DNA of 64,000 nt from Flavobacterium fluviatile (GTDB lineage: Bacteria; Bacteroidota; Bacteroidia; Flavobacteriales; Flavobacteriaceae). The stretch spans positions 93,589 through 157,588 of the forward strand of contig NZ_JAADZW010000010.1 of the NCBI RefSeq assembly GCF_010645065.1. The letters run 5' to 3'. Position 1 is the stretch's first letter, and the number at the start of each line of letters is the position of its first letter. A program made the translations under genes and the position numbers. Below, in pieces: positions 54,238 to 63,930 of this stretch. The notes below the pieces were generated by a model. That model saw only the letters and a list, made by a program, of their open reading frames with translations. It ran no database searches and was not told the DNA's origin.

Positions 54238-56385
54238 ATGATGAAAAGAATAGTCTTATTTTTAACGATGTGCCTAATGGCATTTCCTGTAAGAGCCGAC
54301 GAAGGTATGTGGTTCTTAATGTTTATCGAAAGATTAAACCATAGAGACATGCAGAAAATGGGTCTGCAACTGACAGCGGAAGAAATCTACAGCATCAATC
54401 ACCACAGTTTAAAAGATGCCATTGTACAGTTTAACGGTGGTTGTACTGCTGAAATCGTTTCTAAAAGTGGTTTGGTTTTAACCAATCACCACTGTGGTTA
54501 CGACGCAATTGCAGAACTTTCAACTGCTGAGCAAAATTATCTGAAGGACGGTTTTTGGGCAAAAGAAAAAAGTGCCGAGTTAAAGCCAAAGTCGTTGTAC
54601 GTTCGTTTCTTTGTGCGTATGGATGATGTTTCCAAAAGAATTTTGTCAAAAGTAAATGCTTCAATGACAGAAACCGAAAGAAACAAAATTATTCAGCAGG
54701 AAATTGCTCTGATCGAAAAAGAAAATAACGAAGGCGGAAAATATACGGTTTCCGTTCGTCCTTTCTTTCAGGGAAATGAATACTATTATTTCGTTTATCA
54801 GGATTATAAAGATGTTCGTTTAGTAGGAACGCCGCCTGAAAGCGTAGGTAAATTTGGAGGAGACACTGACAACTGGGAATGGCCTCGTCAAACAGGAGAT
54901 TTCTCAATGTTTAGGGTTTATGCTGACAAAGATGGTAATCCGGCAGAATACTCTAAAGACAATGTGCCTTTACAGCCAAAACACTATTTACCTGTAAGTA
55001 TTAAAGGAGTAAAAGAAAATGATTTTGCTATAATCTTGGGTTATCCGGGTAGAACAAATCGTTGGATGCCTGCCGGAGGAATCGAACAAAATATAAAATA
55101 TGCTTATCCTGCCTGGGTTGAAGGTGCAAAAACCGGAATGGATGTGATGAAAAAGTATATGGATAAAGATGCTACAGTTCGTTTACAATATGCATCTAAA
55201 TATGCATCGACTGCCAATTACTGGAAAAACCGTCAGGGGATGATCGATGCTTTAACAAAAGCAGGAACAGTAGATATAAAAGCGGCACAGGAAGATAAAT
55301 TCTACGAATGGGCAAGTAAACCTGCTAACAAAGAAAAGTATGAAAATATAATTCCAACAATCAATGATTACTATAGAGAGACGAATTTAAAAGCCACTCA
55401 CGATAATTATCTGATACAGCTGCTGCGTACTTCTGCTCTTGCAACAGCACCGGCAAATTTAGGAAATGCGTTAATTGCATATTCTAAAGAAAATGATGCT
55501 AAAAAAGCAGAAATGCTGCCAAAGATCAACGCCATGGTTGAAGATATTTACGGTGAGTTTTATGCTCCCTTAGAAAAAGAGGTATTGACAGCACAATTAA
55601 ATTTATACGCTTCAAAAGCGGCCGAATATGGTTTAGCTCCACAAATTGCTAAAATGAAAGCAGCTAACAACGGTGATTTTACTGCTGATATAGCAAAAGC
55701 AACTGAAACCAGTTTTTTTGCCTCTAAAGAGAAAGTTCTGGAATACCTGGCAAGTCCAAAACCTGCCGCGCTTCCGTTGGAACCTTTGTATATTATCTCT
55801 TCTGATTTATTAGCTAAATACCGTGCAAAAACACCGGATCAGGCAAAAGCGGATGACGGTTTTGCAACTGCTTACCGTTTACTGGTGGAAGGTTTAAGAG
55901 AATCTAAACTGAATGCAGTTAAATATCCGGACGCCAACTCTACTTTGAGACTGACTTATGGAAAAGTTCGTGCATTGCCTACTGACTCTCGTAATGATGC
56001 TAAAATCAACAATTATACAGATATGGCTAGTATGGTGAAAAAATACAAAGCCGGAGATGCTGAATTTGATTTGCCAAAACGTTTATTAGAATTAAACAAT
56101 GCAAAAGATTACGGTCAGTATGCAGATAAAGCGGGTTACATGCCAGTCAACTTCCTTACAGATAACGATATTACAGGAGGAAACTCCGGTTCGCCTGTTC
56201 TTAACGGAAAAGGAGAATTGATCGGAATTGCTTTTGACGGAAATATTGAAGCGATGGCAGGAGACGTAATTTTCGACTCTAAACTGCAAAGAACAATCAA
56301 CGTTGATATTCGTTATGTGCTTTGGATTATTGACAAATATGCAGGTGCTAAAAATATTATAGACGAATTGACAATTACAAAATAA
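54238..56385 (+). CDS. S46 family dipeptidyl-peptidase (DPP7-like)
   Basis: This 715-aa secreted serine peptidase removes dipeptides from peptide N-termini. Signal peptide ends near PVRADEG. The catalytic triad reads His85 in TNHHCGY, Asp221 in RQTGDFS and Ser650 in GGNSGSPV. Gly668 in IAFDGN corresponds to position 673 of the P. gingivalis enzymes, where DPP7 has Gly and DPP11 has Arg, so hydrophobic rather than acidic P1 preference is expected. Length is normal. It has its own terminator. Confidence 0.93.
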   Translation: MMKRIVLFLTMCLMAFPVRADEGMWFLMFIERLNHRDMQKMGLQLTAEEIYSINHHSLKDAIVQFNGGCTAEIVSKSGLVLTNHHCGYDAIAELSTAEQNYLKDGFWAKEKSAELKPKSLYVRFFVRMDDVSKRILSKVNASMTETERNKIIQQEIALIEKENNEGGKYTVSVRPFFQGNEYYYFVYQDYKDVRLVGTPPESVGKFGGDTDNWEWPRQTGDFSMFRVYADKDGNPAEYSKDNVPLQPKHYLPVSIKGVKENDFAIILGYPGRTNRWMPAGGIEQNIKYAYPAWVEGAKTGMDVMKKYMDKDATVRLQYASKYASTANYWKNRQGMIDALTKAGTVDIKAAQEDKFYEWASKPANKEKYENIIPTINDYYRETNLKATHDNYLIQLLRTSALATAPANLGNALIAYSKENDAKKAEMLPKINAMVEDIYGEFYAPLEKEVLTAQLNLYASKAAEYGLAPQIAKMKAANNGDFTADIAKATETSFFASKEKVLEYLASPKPAALPLEPLYIISSDLLAKYRAKTPDQAKADDGFATAYRLLVEGLRESKLNAVKYPDANSTLRLTYGKVRALPTDSRNDAKINNYTDMASMVKKYKAGDAEFDLPKRLLELNNAKDYGQYADKAGYMPVNFLTDNDITGGNSGSPVLNGKGELIGIAFDGNIEAMAGDVIFDSKLQRTINVDIRYVLWIIDKYAGAKNIIDELTITK

Positions 56386-56406
56386 TCTCAATTTATTTAT
56401 AAAACT

Positions 56407-56442
56407 AAACCCGACAGTGTTTTAAAACCTGTCGGGTTTTTT
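56407..56442 (+). terminator. Terminator after S46 peptidase
   Basis: AAACCCGACA...TGTCGGGTTT and a T run. Confidence 0.9.
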
Positions 56443-56580
56443 GTTGTTCTATTTTTATTAAGGAGAGATTCAGCACTTTTGTTTGATTTACTTTGTAATA
56501 ACATAAATAATATTCATATAAATTACTAATTTACCTTTAAAAGCAAAATGATACATTTTATAATTCCTTATTTTTGAGTT

Positions 56581-57273
56581 ATGAGAAAATTTCTGCAGCT
56601 TCTTTTTTTGCTTGTGCCAATTTTGATTTGGTCACAATCGAATTTTGAAAAAGCCGAAAAGTTATTTCATGCCAAAAAATACAACGAAGCCCAGTCTCTT
56701 TTTGAGGGAGTTTTAAAAACTAAACCTTCAGATATAAAAACCCTTGAATATTTGGGAGAAATTGCAGCTCATCAGAAATCATGGATGAAAGGGGCAGAAT
56801 ATTTTAAGAAACTAAAAGAGTTAAAACCCGCCGAGGCTGATTATTTTTATAAATATGGTGGTTGTCTGGCGATGAGAGCCAATGAGGTTAACAAACTGAA
56901 AGCTTTTGGAATGGTAGATGACATGAGAGAAGCGTTTGAAAAAGCGATTGTTCTCAATCCAAAACATATTCCGGCACGTTGGGCCCTGATTGAAATTTAT
57001 CTTCAGCTGCCCGGAATTTTAGGCGGGAGTGAATCAAAAGCAATATCTTATTCAAACGAACTGGCAAAAATTTCACCTGTTGACGGTTATTTGTCCAAAG
57101 GAAGAATTGAGGAATATTTTAAAAGATATGATTCGGCAGAAAAAAATTATAAAAAAGCACATGAAATTGGCAATTCAAAAGTTACATTTCAAAAATTATA
57201 TAATTTATATTTGAACAAGTTAAAAGAGCCCAAAAAAGCTCATGAACTAAAACGAAAGTTTGACTCAAAATAA
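56581..57273 (+). CDS. Secreted TPR protein
   Basis: This 230-aa protein has a signal peptide (MRKFLQLLFLLVPILIWSQ) and TPR-like helical repeats (KAEKLFHAKKYNEAQSLFEG, AFEKAIVLNPKHIPARWALI, DSAEKNYKKAHEIGNSK). It likely binds partner proteins in the periplasm. No enzyme motif. It sits 64 bp before the Mpl-type gene in the same direction, so they may be co-transcribed. Confidence 0.75.
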   Translation: MRKFLQLLFLLVPILIWSQSNFEKAEKLFHAKKYNEAQSLFEGVLKTKPSDIKTLEYLGEIAAHQKSWMKGAEYFKKLKELKPAEADYFYKYGGCLAMRANEVNKLKAFGMVDDMREAFEKAIVLNPKHIPARWALIEIYLQLPGILGGSESKAISYSNELAKISPVDGYLSKGRIEEYFKRYDSAEKNYKKAHEIGNSKVTFQKLYNLYLNKLKEPKKAHELKRKFDSK

Positions 57274-57337
57274 TCAAATCTCTAATACTGAATTCTGAAA
57301 TCAATTAGAATTTAGAACTTAAAAATTGAAATTTTAA

Positions 57338-58693
57338 ATGAAAACACATTTCATCGCCATAGGCGGAAGTGCGATGCACAATTTAGCATTAGCATTGCAT
57401 AACAAAGGATATCAGGTTACAGGAAGCGATGATGCTATTTTTGAACCTTCAAAATCAAGATTAGAAAAAAAAGGAATCCTTCCTGCAGAAATGGGCTGGT
57501 TTCCTGAAAAAATCACCTCAGATATTGATGCTATTATTCTCGGAATGCATGCAAAAGCAGATAATCCCGAGTTATTGAAAGCGCAGGAATTAGGCTTGAA
57601 AATTTATTCGTATCCGGAATTTTTATACGAACAATCTAAAAATAAAACCCGTGTTGTAATTGGCGGTTCTCACGGAAAAACGACCATTACTTCGATGATT
57701 TTGCATGTAATGCATTATCACAATATCGCAGTAGATTATATGGTAGGAGCACAGTTAGAAGGTTTTGAAACTATGGTACATTTAACCGAGGAAAATGATT
57801 TTATGGTTCTGGAAGGTGATGAGTATTTATCTTCTCCAATCGATCGTCGTCCGAAGTTTCATTTGTATCAGCCAAATATTGCTTTGATTTCAGGAATTGC
57901 CTGGGATCATATCAATGTGTTTCCAACGTATGAAAACTATGTGGAGCAGTTTGAAATTTTTATTGGTAAAATTACAAATGGCGGAATCCTGGTTTACAAC
58001 GAAAATGATCCTGAAGTGAAGCGAGTTTCAGAAGCAGCAACAAATCCAATTCGTAAATTACCTTATCATACGCCAAATTACACTGTTAGTGTTGGCGTAA
58101 CACTTTTAGAAACTCCTGAAGGCGATATGCCAATCGAGGTTTTTGGAGCACACAATCTTAATAATTTAGCCGGAGCCAAATGGATTTGCCAGAATATGGG
58201 AGTTGACGAAGCCGATTTCTACGAAGCAATTGCAAGTTTCAAAGGTGCATCAAAACGGTTAGAAAAAATTGCCGAAGGAAAAGGAAAAGTGGCTTATAAA
58301 GATTTTGCACATTCACCAAGTAAAGTAGCAGCCACTACAAAAGCAGTAAAAGAACAATACCCAGACAGAACTTTGGTAGCTTGTTTGGAGTTACATACCT
58401 ACAGCAGTCTGAATGCTGAATTTTTAAAAGAATATGAAGGAGCACTTGAATACGCAGACGTTGCCGTTGTATTCTATTCGCCTGATGCAGTAAAAATCAA
58501 ACAACTGGAAGAAGTAACTTACGAACAAATTGCTAATTCTTTTAATAGAGAAGATTTAATTATTTATACCAATCCAGCCGAATTCAAAGAATATTTATTC
58601 AATTTGGACCTTGAAAATTCAGCGCTTTTATTGATGAGTTCAGGAAACTACGGAGGTTTGAATTTTGATGAAGTTAAGACTTTAATTGAGTAA
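57338..58693 (+). CDS. mpl: UDP-N-acetylmuramate:L-alanyl-gamma-D-glutamyl-meso-diaminopimelate ligase-like
   Basis: This 451-aa Mur ligase recycles peptidoglycan peptides in the cytoplasm. It starts with FIAIGGSAMHNLALALHNKG, has the ATP-binding GGSHGKTTITSMI at about residue 110, and a Mpl-like segment DEYLSSPIDRRPKFHLY. The C-terminal domain has YKDFAHSPSKVAATTKAV. A MurC-type role is less likely because MurC lacks the Mpl-type substrate region. Length is normal for Mpl. Confidence 0.88.
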   Translation: MKTHFIAIGGSAMHNLALALHNKGYQVTGSDDAIFEPSKSRLEKKGILPAEMGWFPEKITSDIDAIILGMHAKADNPELLKAQELGLKIYSYPEFLYEQSKNKTRVVIGGSHGKTTITSMILHVMHYHNIAVDYMVGAQLEGFETMVHLTEENDFMVLEGDEYLSSPIDRRPKFHLYQPNIALISGIAWDHINVFPTYENYVEQFEIFIGKITNGGILVYNENDPEVKRVSEAATNPIRKLPYHTPNYTVSVGVTLLETPEGDMPIEVFGAHNLNNLAGAKWICQNMGVDEADFYEAIASFKGASKRLEKIAEGKGKVAYKDFAHSPSKVAATTKAVKEQYPDRTLVACLELHTYSSLNAEFLKEYEGALEYADVAVVFYSPDAVKIKQLEEVTYEQIANSFNREDLIIYTNPAEFKEYLFNLDLENSALLLMSSGNYGGLNFDEVKTLIE

Positions 58694-58725
58694 ATTAATT
58701 AGTTAATTCAGATAATTTGATAATG

Positions 58726-58756
58726 TGCCAATTGCTATGCAGTTGGCATTTTTTTT
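58726..58756 (+). terminator. Terminator after mpl
   Basis: TGCCAATTGCTATGCAGTTGGCA with a T run; an outer pair GATAATGTG/CACATTATC encloses it. Confidence 0.8.
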
Positions 58757-58787
58757 AAATTATCTAATTGACACATTATCTGATTCT

Positions 58788-59423
58788 CTAATTTAAATTT
58801 GTGTATGTATAGTGTCCCACAATTTTATATTCAAACAAACAGTCTTCTAACACCTGTCCGCCTCCAACATTATGAACAATTAGGTTGCGTTTACCATCAT
58901 CTGACTTTTTACTGGTAACTATTCCGATATGCGGAAGTTTGTTGTTGATCATCCAGGTCACGATTTCCCCTGTTTTATAATCTGCTGCATCTTCAGAAAC
59001 AGGTAATTTTGCTCCTTTTCTTTCAAAGAAAACCTCAAGGTTAGGAACTCTTCTGTGGTCGATATTAGTATCTGTTTTTGTCATTCCCCATTTTTTTAAA
59101 TTAGGATAAAGTGGAAAATTAGCATTCATATCTTCATGAACTTCTTTTTGCAGATCGATTCCCAGCTTTCGATACGCTCTGATTACTACATCTGTGCAGA
59201 CACCTTTACCTTCCGGAATATCACCGTTTGGATACTTTATGGCAAAATAGGCAGGATCATATGTTATAGATGGGTCGATTAAAGAAATTGCTGCTTCAGA
59301 TAATTTTTCTTCAAAAGTTTTTACCGTAGTTTTTTGGATACTAGTAAAAGTTAACTTATTGGTTTCTTTTTGGTTGCAGGAAAATATAATTAATAAAGTT
59401 AATGCGATGCAGATTGATTTCAT
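58788..59423 (-). CDS. DUF1287 lipoprotein
   Basis: This 211-aa protein has a lipoprotein signal ending at Cys16 (LIIFSC) from the start at 59423; an upstream in-frame start would have no signal. DUF1287 landmarks are SITYDPAYFAIKYPNGDIPE, GVCTDVVIRAYRKLGIDLQ, DANIDHRRVPNLE-like and KLPHIGIVTS. The Cys and His residues suggest a NlpC/P60-type peptidase fold, but activity is unproven. It is convergent with mpl and divergent from radC. Confidence 0.8.
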   Translation of the reverse strand: MKSICIALTLLIIFSCNQKETNKLTFTSIQKTTVKTFEEKLSEAAISLIDPSITYDPAYFAIKYPNGDIPEGKGVCTDVVIRAYRKLGIDLQKEVHEDMNANFPLYPNLKKWGMTKTDTNIDHRRVPNLEVFFERKGAKLPVSEDAADYKTGEIVTWMINNKLPHIGIVTSKKSDDGKRNLIVHNVGGGQVLEDCLFEYKIVGHYTYTNLN

Positions 59424-59536
59424 TCTTTTTGTTTTAAAATTAATGATTATCAAAATAATAAATCGTTTTTCATGAATGATTTTTCTTATTTTTAAACACT
59501 TTTCTTTTAGTCGAATTATCCAATAATGCAAACCCA

Positions 59537-60226
59537 ATGGAATCAACGCATTTCCCAATTACAAACTGGTCTGAAGACGACCGCCCTCGCGAAAAATTAA
59601 TGCTCAAAGGTAAAAGTGTTTTAAGTGATGCCGAATTGATTGCAATTCTGATAGGCTCAGGTAGCCGTAATGAATCGGCGGTTGCTTTGAGTAAAAGAAT
59701 TTTAGCCAGTGTAGATACATTGAATTCTTTAGGCAAAATGTCTTTGGGGCAACTAACCAATTTTAAAGGGATAGGGGAGGCAAAGGCAATTGCAATTATT
59801 GCAGCTCTGGAACTAGGCAGACGCCGAAGAGCTGAAGATGTAGTTGAATTGTCAAAAATTACATCCAGTAAAATTGTTTTTGAAATCATGCAGCCTGTTA
59901 TCGGAGAACTGCCGCACGAAGAATTTTGGGTGCTTTTTCTGAATAATTCCAATAAAGTTATTTTAAAGTCGCAATTGAGTAAAGGCGGTATTTCAGGAAC
60001 TATTGTAGACGTACGTTTAGTCTTCAGGCTGGCTTTGGAAAATGGGGCGACAGGCTTAATTTTGTGCCACAATCATCCTTCCGGAGGTTTAATTCCGAGT
60101 GATGCTGACAAGCACATAACAAGAAAAATAAAGCAGGCCGGAGATAGCTTAGATGTTAAAGTTTTGGATCATCTTATTATAACTGAAACAAAATATTATA
60201 GTTTTGCTGATGAAGGAATTTTATGA
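59537..60226 (+). CDS. radC: RadC family JAB-domain protein
   Basis: This 229-aa protein has an N-terminal HhH-like helical region (LTNFKGIGEAKAIAII) and a JAB/MPN+ domain with the zinc motif LCHNHPSGGLIPSDAD. Its cellular role is still unclear; it is not established as a DNA repair protein despite the name. It overlaps nothing; yjjG starts 3 bp after it. Likely first gene of a three-gene unit. Confidence 0.92.
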   Translation: MESTHFPITNWSEDDRPREKLMLKGKSVLSDAELIAILIGSGSRNESAVALSKRILASVDTLNSLGKMSLGQLTNFKGIGEAKAIAIIAALELGRRRRAEDVVELSKITSSKIVFEIMQPVIGELPHEEFWVLFLNNSNKVILKSQLSKGGISGTIVDVRLVFRLALENGATGLILCHNHPSGGLIPSDADKHITRKIKQAGDSLDVKVLDHLIITETKYYSFADEGIL

Positions 60227-60229
60227 GTT

Positions 60230-60916
60230 ATGAATACAAATATTACCGATGTCTTTTTTGATCTGGATCACACACTTTGGGACTTTGACAGAAATTCAGA
60301 ATTAGCTTTTAACCGAATTTTTGAGAGTAAATTTCCTGAAATCAATTGTCAGGATTTTATTCAAAAGTATATTCCAGTAAACCAGGCTTGCTGGAAATTA
60401 TATCAGAACGACAAAATTACACATCAGGAATTGCGTTATAACAGGCTGAAGCATTCTTTTGATGCTTTGGATTATATTATTTCCGATGAAGATATCAATC
60501 AGATTGCAAATGATTATATTGACTTTTTGACAGACAACAATCATCTTTTTGAAGGTGCAATTGAAGTTTTGGAATATCTGAAACCAAAATACAGGCTGCA
60601 TATTATAACGAATGGTTTTGCCGGCGTACAGGATAAAAAATTAAACAATGCCGCCCTTTCTGGTTATTTTAGTACGATTACAAATTCAGAACTGGCTGGT
60701 GTAAAAAAGCCAAATAGTATTATCTTTGATTATGCTGTTAATCTGGCGAAGGCTTCAAAAAAAAACTGTATCATGATTGGTGATTGTCTTGATGCGGATG
60801 TGAATGGCGCTTTAAATGCGGGTCTGGACGCTATTTTTTTTAATGATAAAAAGGTTGTAGCCCCTGAAAATATAAAACAAATAAATAATTTATTAGAACT
60901 CAAAAAATATTTATAA
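60230..60916 (+). CDS. yjjG: YjjG family noncanonical pyrimidine nucleotidase (HAD)
   Basis: This 228-aa phosphatase has the HAD motif FFDLDHTLWDF with nucleophile Asp11 and Asp13, TNG near residue 128 and GDCLDADVNGALNAG. It dephosphorylates noncanonical pyrimidine nucleotides. It starts 3 bp after radC and is followed 2 bp on by the next gene, so an operon is clear. Confidence 0.88.
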   Translation: MNTNITDVFFDLDHTLWDFDRNSELAFNRIFESKFPEINCQDFIQKYIPVNQACWKLYQNDKITHQELRYNRLKHSFDALDYIISDEDINQIANDYIDFLTDNNHLFEGAIEVLEYLKPKYRLHIITNGFAGVQDKKLNNAALSGYFSTITNSELAGVKKPNSIIFDYAVNLAKASKKNCIMIGDCLDADVNGALNAGLDAIFFNDKKVVAPENIKQINNLLELKKYL

Positions 60917-60918
60917 TT

Positions 60919-61689
60919 ATGAAAATCAGACTTTTTTTAATAATGCTTTTTATTTCTGCTGTAGGTTTATCACAGTCAATTAATGATTATAAAGCGGTAA
61001 TTGTTCCTATTAAATTTGATTTCTCAAAAGGAATCAATCCTTATCGGTTGTCCACTATGACAAAGGCAAATTTAATTAAAGCAGGATTCGAAGCTTATTA
61101 TGAAAATGATCAGCTTCCGGCAGAATTACTTAATAGATGTGACCTTTTATATGCAGATGTAAAAAAAGATAATGCTTTTTTAGTCACAAAACTTTTTGTA
61201 GAGTTCAAGGACTGTTTTGGAAAAGTGGTTTATACTTCTGAAACCGGAAGAAGCAAAGAGAAAGAATATGAAACAGCGTACAGAGAAGCACTGGATATGG
61301 CTTTTACATCTGTATATGGCCTGAATTATAAATATAGTGGTAAAGCTGCTATAACAACTTCTGGTGTTGCATCAGTTTCTGGTGCTGCATCAACTACTGC
61401 TGTGGCAACCCCTGCAGTTGCTGCTGCGGTTTCTACGCAGGTTGCTACACCAGCTGCAGATGTGTCAGATCCTAATTTGTTATATGCTCAACCAACAGAA
61501 ACAGGTTTTCAGTTAATTGATAAAACCCCAAAAGTAGTTATGAAATTAATGAAAACATCTCGTCCGGATTCATTTATTGCTATCAAAGACGGCATTCAGG
61601 GAACTTTAAATGCAAAAGACAATCAGTGGTTTTTTGAATATTATAAAGATGATAAATTAGTTTCTGAGAAGATTTCAGTTAAATTCTAA
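60919..61689 (+). CDS. Secreted protein of unknown function with an Ala/Thr-rich linker
   Basis: This 256-aa protein has a signal peptide (MKIRLFLIMLFISAVGLS). Residues 20-145 form one domain (SINDYKAVIVPIKFDFSKGI, VKKDNAFLVTKLFVEFKDCF); residues 145-190 are a low-complexity Ala/Thr/Val linker (ASVSGAASTTAVATPAVAAA); the rest has a small beta-rich tail (GFQLIDKTPKVVMKLMKT). I do not recognise it, although homologues are common in Flavobacteria. It follows yjjG by 2 bp. Confidence 0.7.
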   Translation: MKIRLFLIMLFISAVGLSQSINDYKAVIVPIKFDFSKGINPYRLSTMTKANLIKAGFEAYYENDQLPAELLNRCDLLYADVKKDNAFLVTKLFVEFKDCFGKVVYTSETGRSKEKEYETAYREALDMAFTSVYGLNYKYSGKAAITTSGVASVSGAASTTAVATPAVAAAVSTQVATPAADVSDPNLLYAQPTETGFQLIDKTPKVVMKLMKTSRPDSFIAIKDGIQGTLNAKDNQWFFEYYKDDKLVSEKISVKF

Positions 61690-61701
61690 TATACATTTGG
61701 T

Positions 61702-62979
61702 TTAATAACCGTATTTATCTTTCCAGCGGTTCTTTAAAAATTCACGGTTGCTATTCTCTCTGGAATTCTGACCTGGATTGTAAAGAACCGTTTCTTTTAT
61801 GGCATCCGGTAAAAACTCCTGTTCTGCAAAGTTATTGGCATAATCATGTGAGTATTTGTAATCTTCGCCATAGCCCAGTTCTTTCATTAATTTTGTGGGT
61901 GCATTACGCAAATGAATCGGAACGGGCAGGTCACCTGTTTGTTTTACCAGTTGCTGAGCATTTCCAATTGCCATATAGGATGCATTACTTTTTGGGGAAG
62001 TAGCCAGATAAATTGCACATTGACTTAATATAATTCGGCTCTCCGGATAACCAATAGTAGAAACAGCCTGAAAGGTATTATTTGCCATAATAAAAGCCGT
62101 AGGATTGGCATTTCCAATATCTTCGCTTGACAGGATCAGCATTCTACGGGCAATGAATTTTACATCTTCGCCGCCCTCTATCATTCTGGCTAACCAGTAT
62201 ACAGCACCATTAGGATCGCTTCCTCTTATTGATTTTATAAAAGCAGAAACAATGTCATAATGCTGTTCACCAGTCTTGTCATACAAAACCGTGTTTTGCT
62301 GCACAAGTTCAAGAACACGATCGTTTGTAATTATGATTTTATCACTGGCAGAAGCGTTAACGACCAATTCAAAAATGTTTAATAGTTTTCGGCCGTCTCC
62401 GCCAGATAATCTGATCAGAGCCTCTGTTTCTTTCAGAATAATATTTTTAGACACTAATTCTTTATCGGTTTTTATTGCACGATGCAATAATGCTTCTAAA
62501 TCAGATTTCGTAAAAGCATTTAAAATATAAACCTGACAACGCGATAATAATGCCGGAATCACTTCAAAACTTGGATTTTCAGTAGTAGCGCCAATTAATG
62601 TGATCCAGCCTTTTTCTACAGCTGCCAAAAGAGAATCCTGCTGCGATTTACTAAAACGATGGATCTCATCAATAAACAAAATCGGATTTTTAGCTGTAAA
62701 AAGTCCTCCGCTTTGTTTTGCTTTTTCAATCACATCGCGAATGTCTTTCACACCTGAATTTATGGCACTTAAAATATAAAAAGGACGTTTGGATTCCTGT
62801 GCAATAATTTGTGCCAGGGTAGTTTTTCCTGTTCCGGGTGGTCCCCAGAAAATTAACGACGGAATAATTCCCTTTGAAATTTGTTGTGTCAGGGAACCGT
62901 TTGAACCAACTAAATGACTTTGACTGATGTAGTCTTCTAATTTCTGTGGCCGAATGCGTTCTGCTAAAGGTGCTTCCAT
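61702..62979 (-). CDS. rarA: Replication-associated recombination protein A
   Basis: This 425-aa AAA+ ATPase acts at stalled replication forks. Motifs: LIFWGPPGTGKTTLAQ (Walker A), ILFIDEIHRFSKSQQD (Walker B) and SRCQVYIL, with a C-terminal oligomerisation region (GEDYKYSHDYANNF, LKNRWKDKYGY). It starts MEAPLAERIRPQ, the family standard. It is convergent with the previous operon, 12 bp apart. Confidence 0.92.
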   Translation of the reverse strand: MEAPLAERIRPQKLEDYISQSHLVGSNGSLTQQISKGIIPSLIFWGPPGTGKTTLAQIIAQESKRPFYILSAINSGVKDIRDVIEKAKQSGGLFTAKNPILFIDEIHRFSKSQQDSLLAAVEKGWITLIGATTENPSFEVIPALLSRCQVYILNAFTKSDLEALLHRAIKTDKELVSKNIILKETEALIRLSGGDGRKLLNIFELVVNASASDKIIITNDRVLELVQQNTVLYDKTGEQHYDIVSAFIKSIRGSDPNGAVYWLARMIEGGEDVKFIARRMLILSSEDIGNANPTAFIMANNTFQAVSTIGYPESRIILSQCAIYLATSPKSNASYMAIGNAQQLVKQTGDLPVPIHLRNAPTKLMKELGYGEDYKYSHDYANNFAEQEFLPDAIKETVLYNPGQNSRENSNREFLKNRWKDKYGY

Positions 62980-63029
62980 TTTACAAAATTACGAGTTTCA
63001 ATTTTAATTCTAATTTTTTAGGAGCTAAT

Positions 63030-63111
63030 TCCTGCTGTACGCTATATCTTTTTTGGTCTCGTAAAAAAAAAACGAGACCAAAAAAGGATGCCGCTTCCAT
63101 CAGGGCTATAA
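63030..63111 (+). repeat. Variable-stem hairpin element, family A (copy 5)
   Basis: The flank CTGCTGTACGCTATATC precedes a perfect 15-bp stem (63048-63062, 63072-63086) and then GGATGCCGCTTCCATC. Here the stem sequence (TTTTTTGGTCTCG) is completely different from copies 1 and 2, yet fully paired. Confidence 0.75.
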
Positions 63112-63207
63112 ATCGTAGACTGGGATATTTCTGTTTTGCTGACAAATTATCAGTAAAATTGTAATTGGATAGTTTTTTGATGGACGTTTATTAAATTCAA
63201 TTAAAAA

Positions 63208-63930
63208 ATGAACGATAACCATTTTAAATTTTCAACCGCTGTTATTGGGCTTCCGGTATTCTTTGTTCTTTTACTTTGGATTGTCTATTGGATCCAGATC
63301 CGGTTTGATTTTGATTTTTATAAATACGGAATATATCCTCGTGATTTTTCAGGTTTACAAGGCATTTTGTTCAGTCCCTTTATTCATGAAAACTTAGAAC
63401 ATTTATATAATAATTCGATTCCTTTGTTGGTTTTACAGGCGGCATTACAGTTTTTTTATCCAAAGCAATCTTTTGCAGTTATAGGATTCGGAATTTTATT
63501 TTCCGGTTTGATAACCTGGATTATTGGCAGGGAAAATTATCATATTGGAGCAAGTAGTCTGATTTATGTTTTGGTAAGTTTTATGTTTTTCAAAGGAATT
63601 CAATCCAGATATTACAGGTTAGTAGCACTTTCTTTTGCTGTGGTTTTATTTTATGGAGGAATGATTTGGTACGTTTTTCCGGATGTAGATCAAAATATTT
63701 CTTGGGAAGGACATTTAGCCGGCTTCATAACAGGCTCTGGAGTATCCTTGTTTTATAAAACTCCTGAATTTACAAAACCAGTTGTATATGATTGGCAAAG
63801 GCCCGATTTTGATCCTTCACAAGATGCTTTTATGAAGCACTTTGATGAAAATGGTAATTTTGTAAATACTGAAAAACAAGAAGAAGATATTATTTCAGCT
63901 TATTTTGTTTCTGATGTTTTAGTTAATTAA
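63208..63930 (+). CDS. Rhomboid family intramembrane serine protease
   Basis: This 240-aa membrane protease has about six helices. The catalytic pair reads Ser116 in YHIGASSLIYVL (GASS where GxSG is usual) and His169 in WEGHLAGFITG. An HLYNNS motif occurs in helix 2. It cuts membrane proteins within the membrane; substrates are unknown. The C-terminal soluble tail is about 45 residues. It is divergent from rarA with a family A repeat between them. Confidence 0.88.
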   Translation: MNDNHFKFSTAVIGLPVFFVLLLWIVYWIQIRFDFDFYKYGIYPRDFSGLQGILFSPFIHENLEHLYNNSIPLLVLQAALQFFYPKQSFAVIGFGILFSGLITWIIGRENYHIGASSLIYVLVSFMFFKGIQSRYYRLVALSFAVVLFYGGMIWYVFPDVDQNISWEGHLAGFITGSGVSLFYKTPEFTKPVVYDWQRPDFDPSQDAFMKHFDENGNFVNTEKQEEDIISAYFVSDVLVN

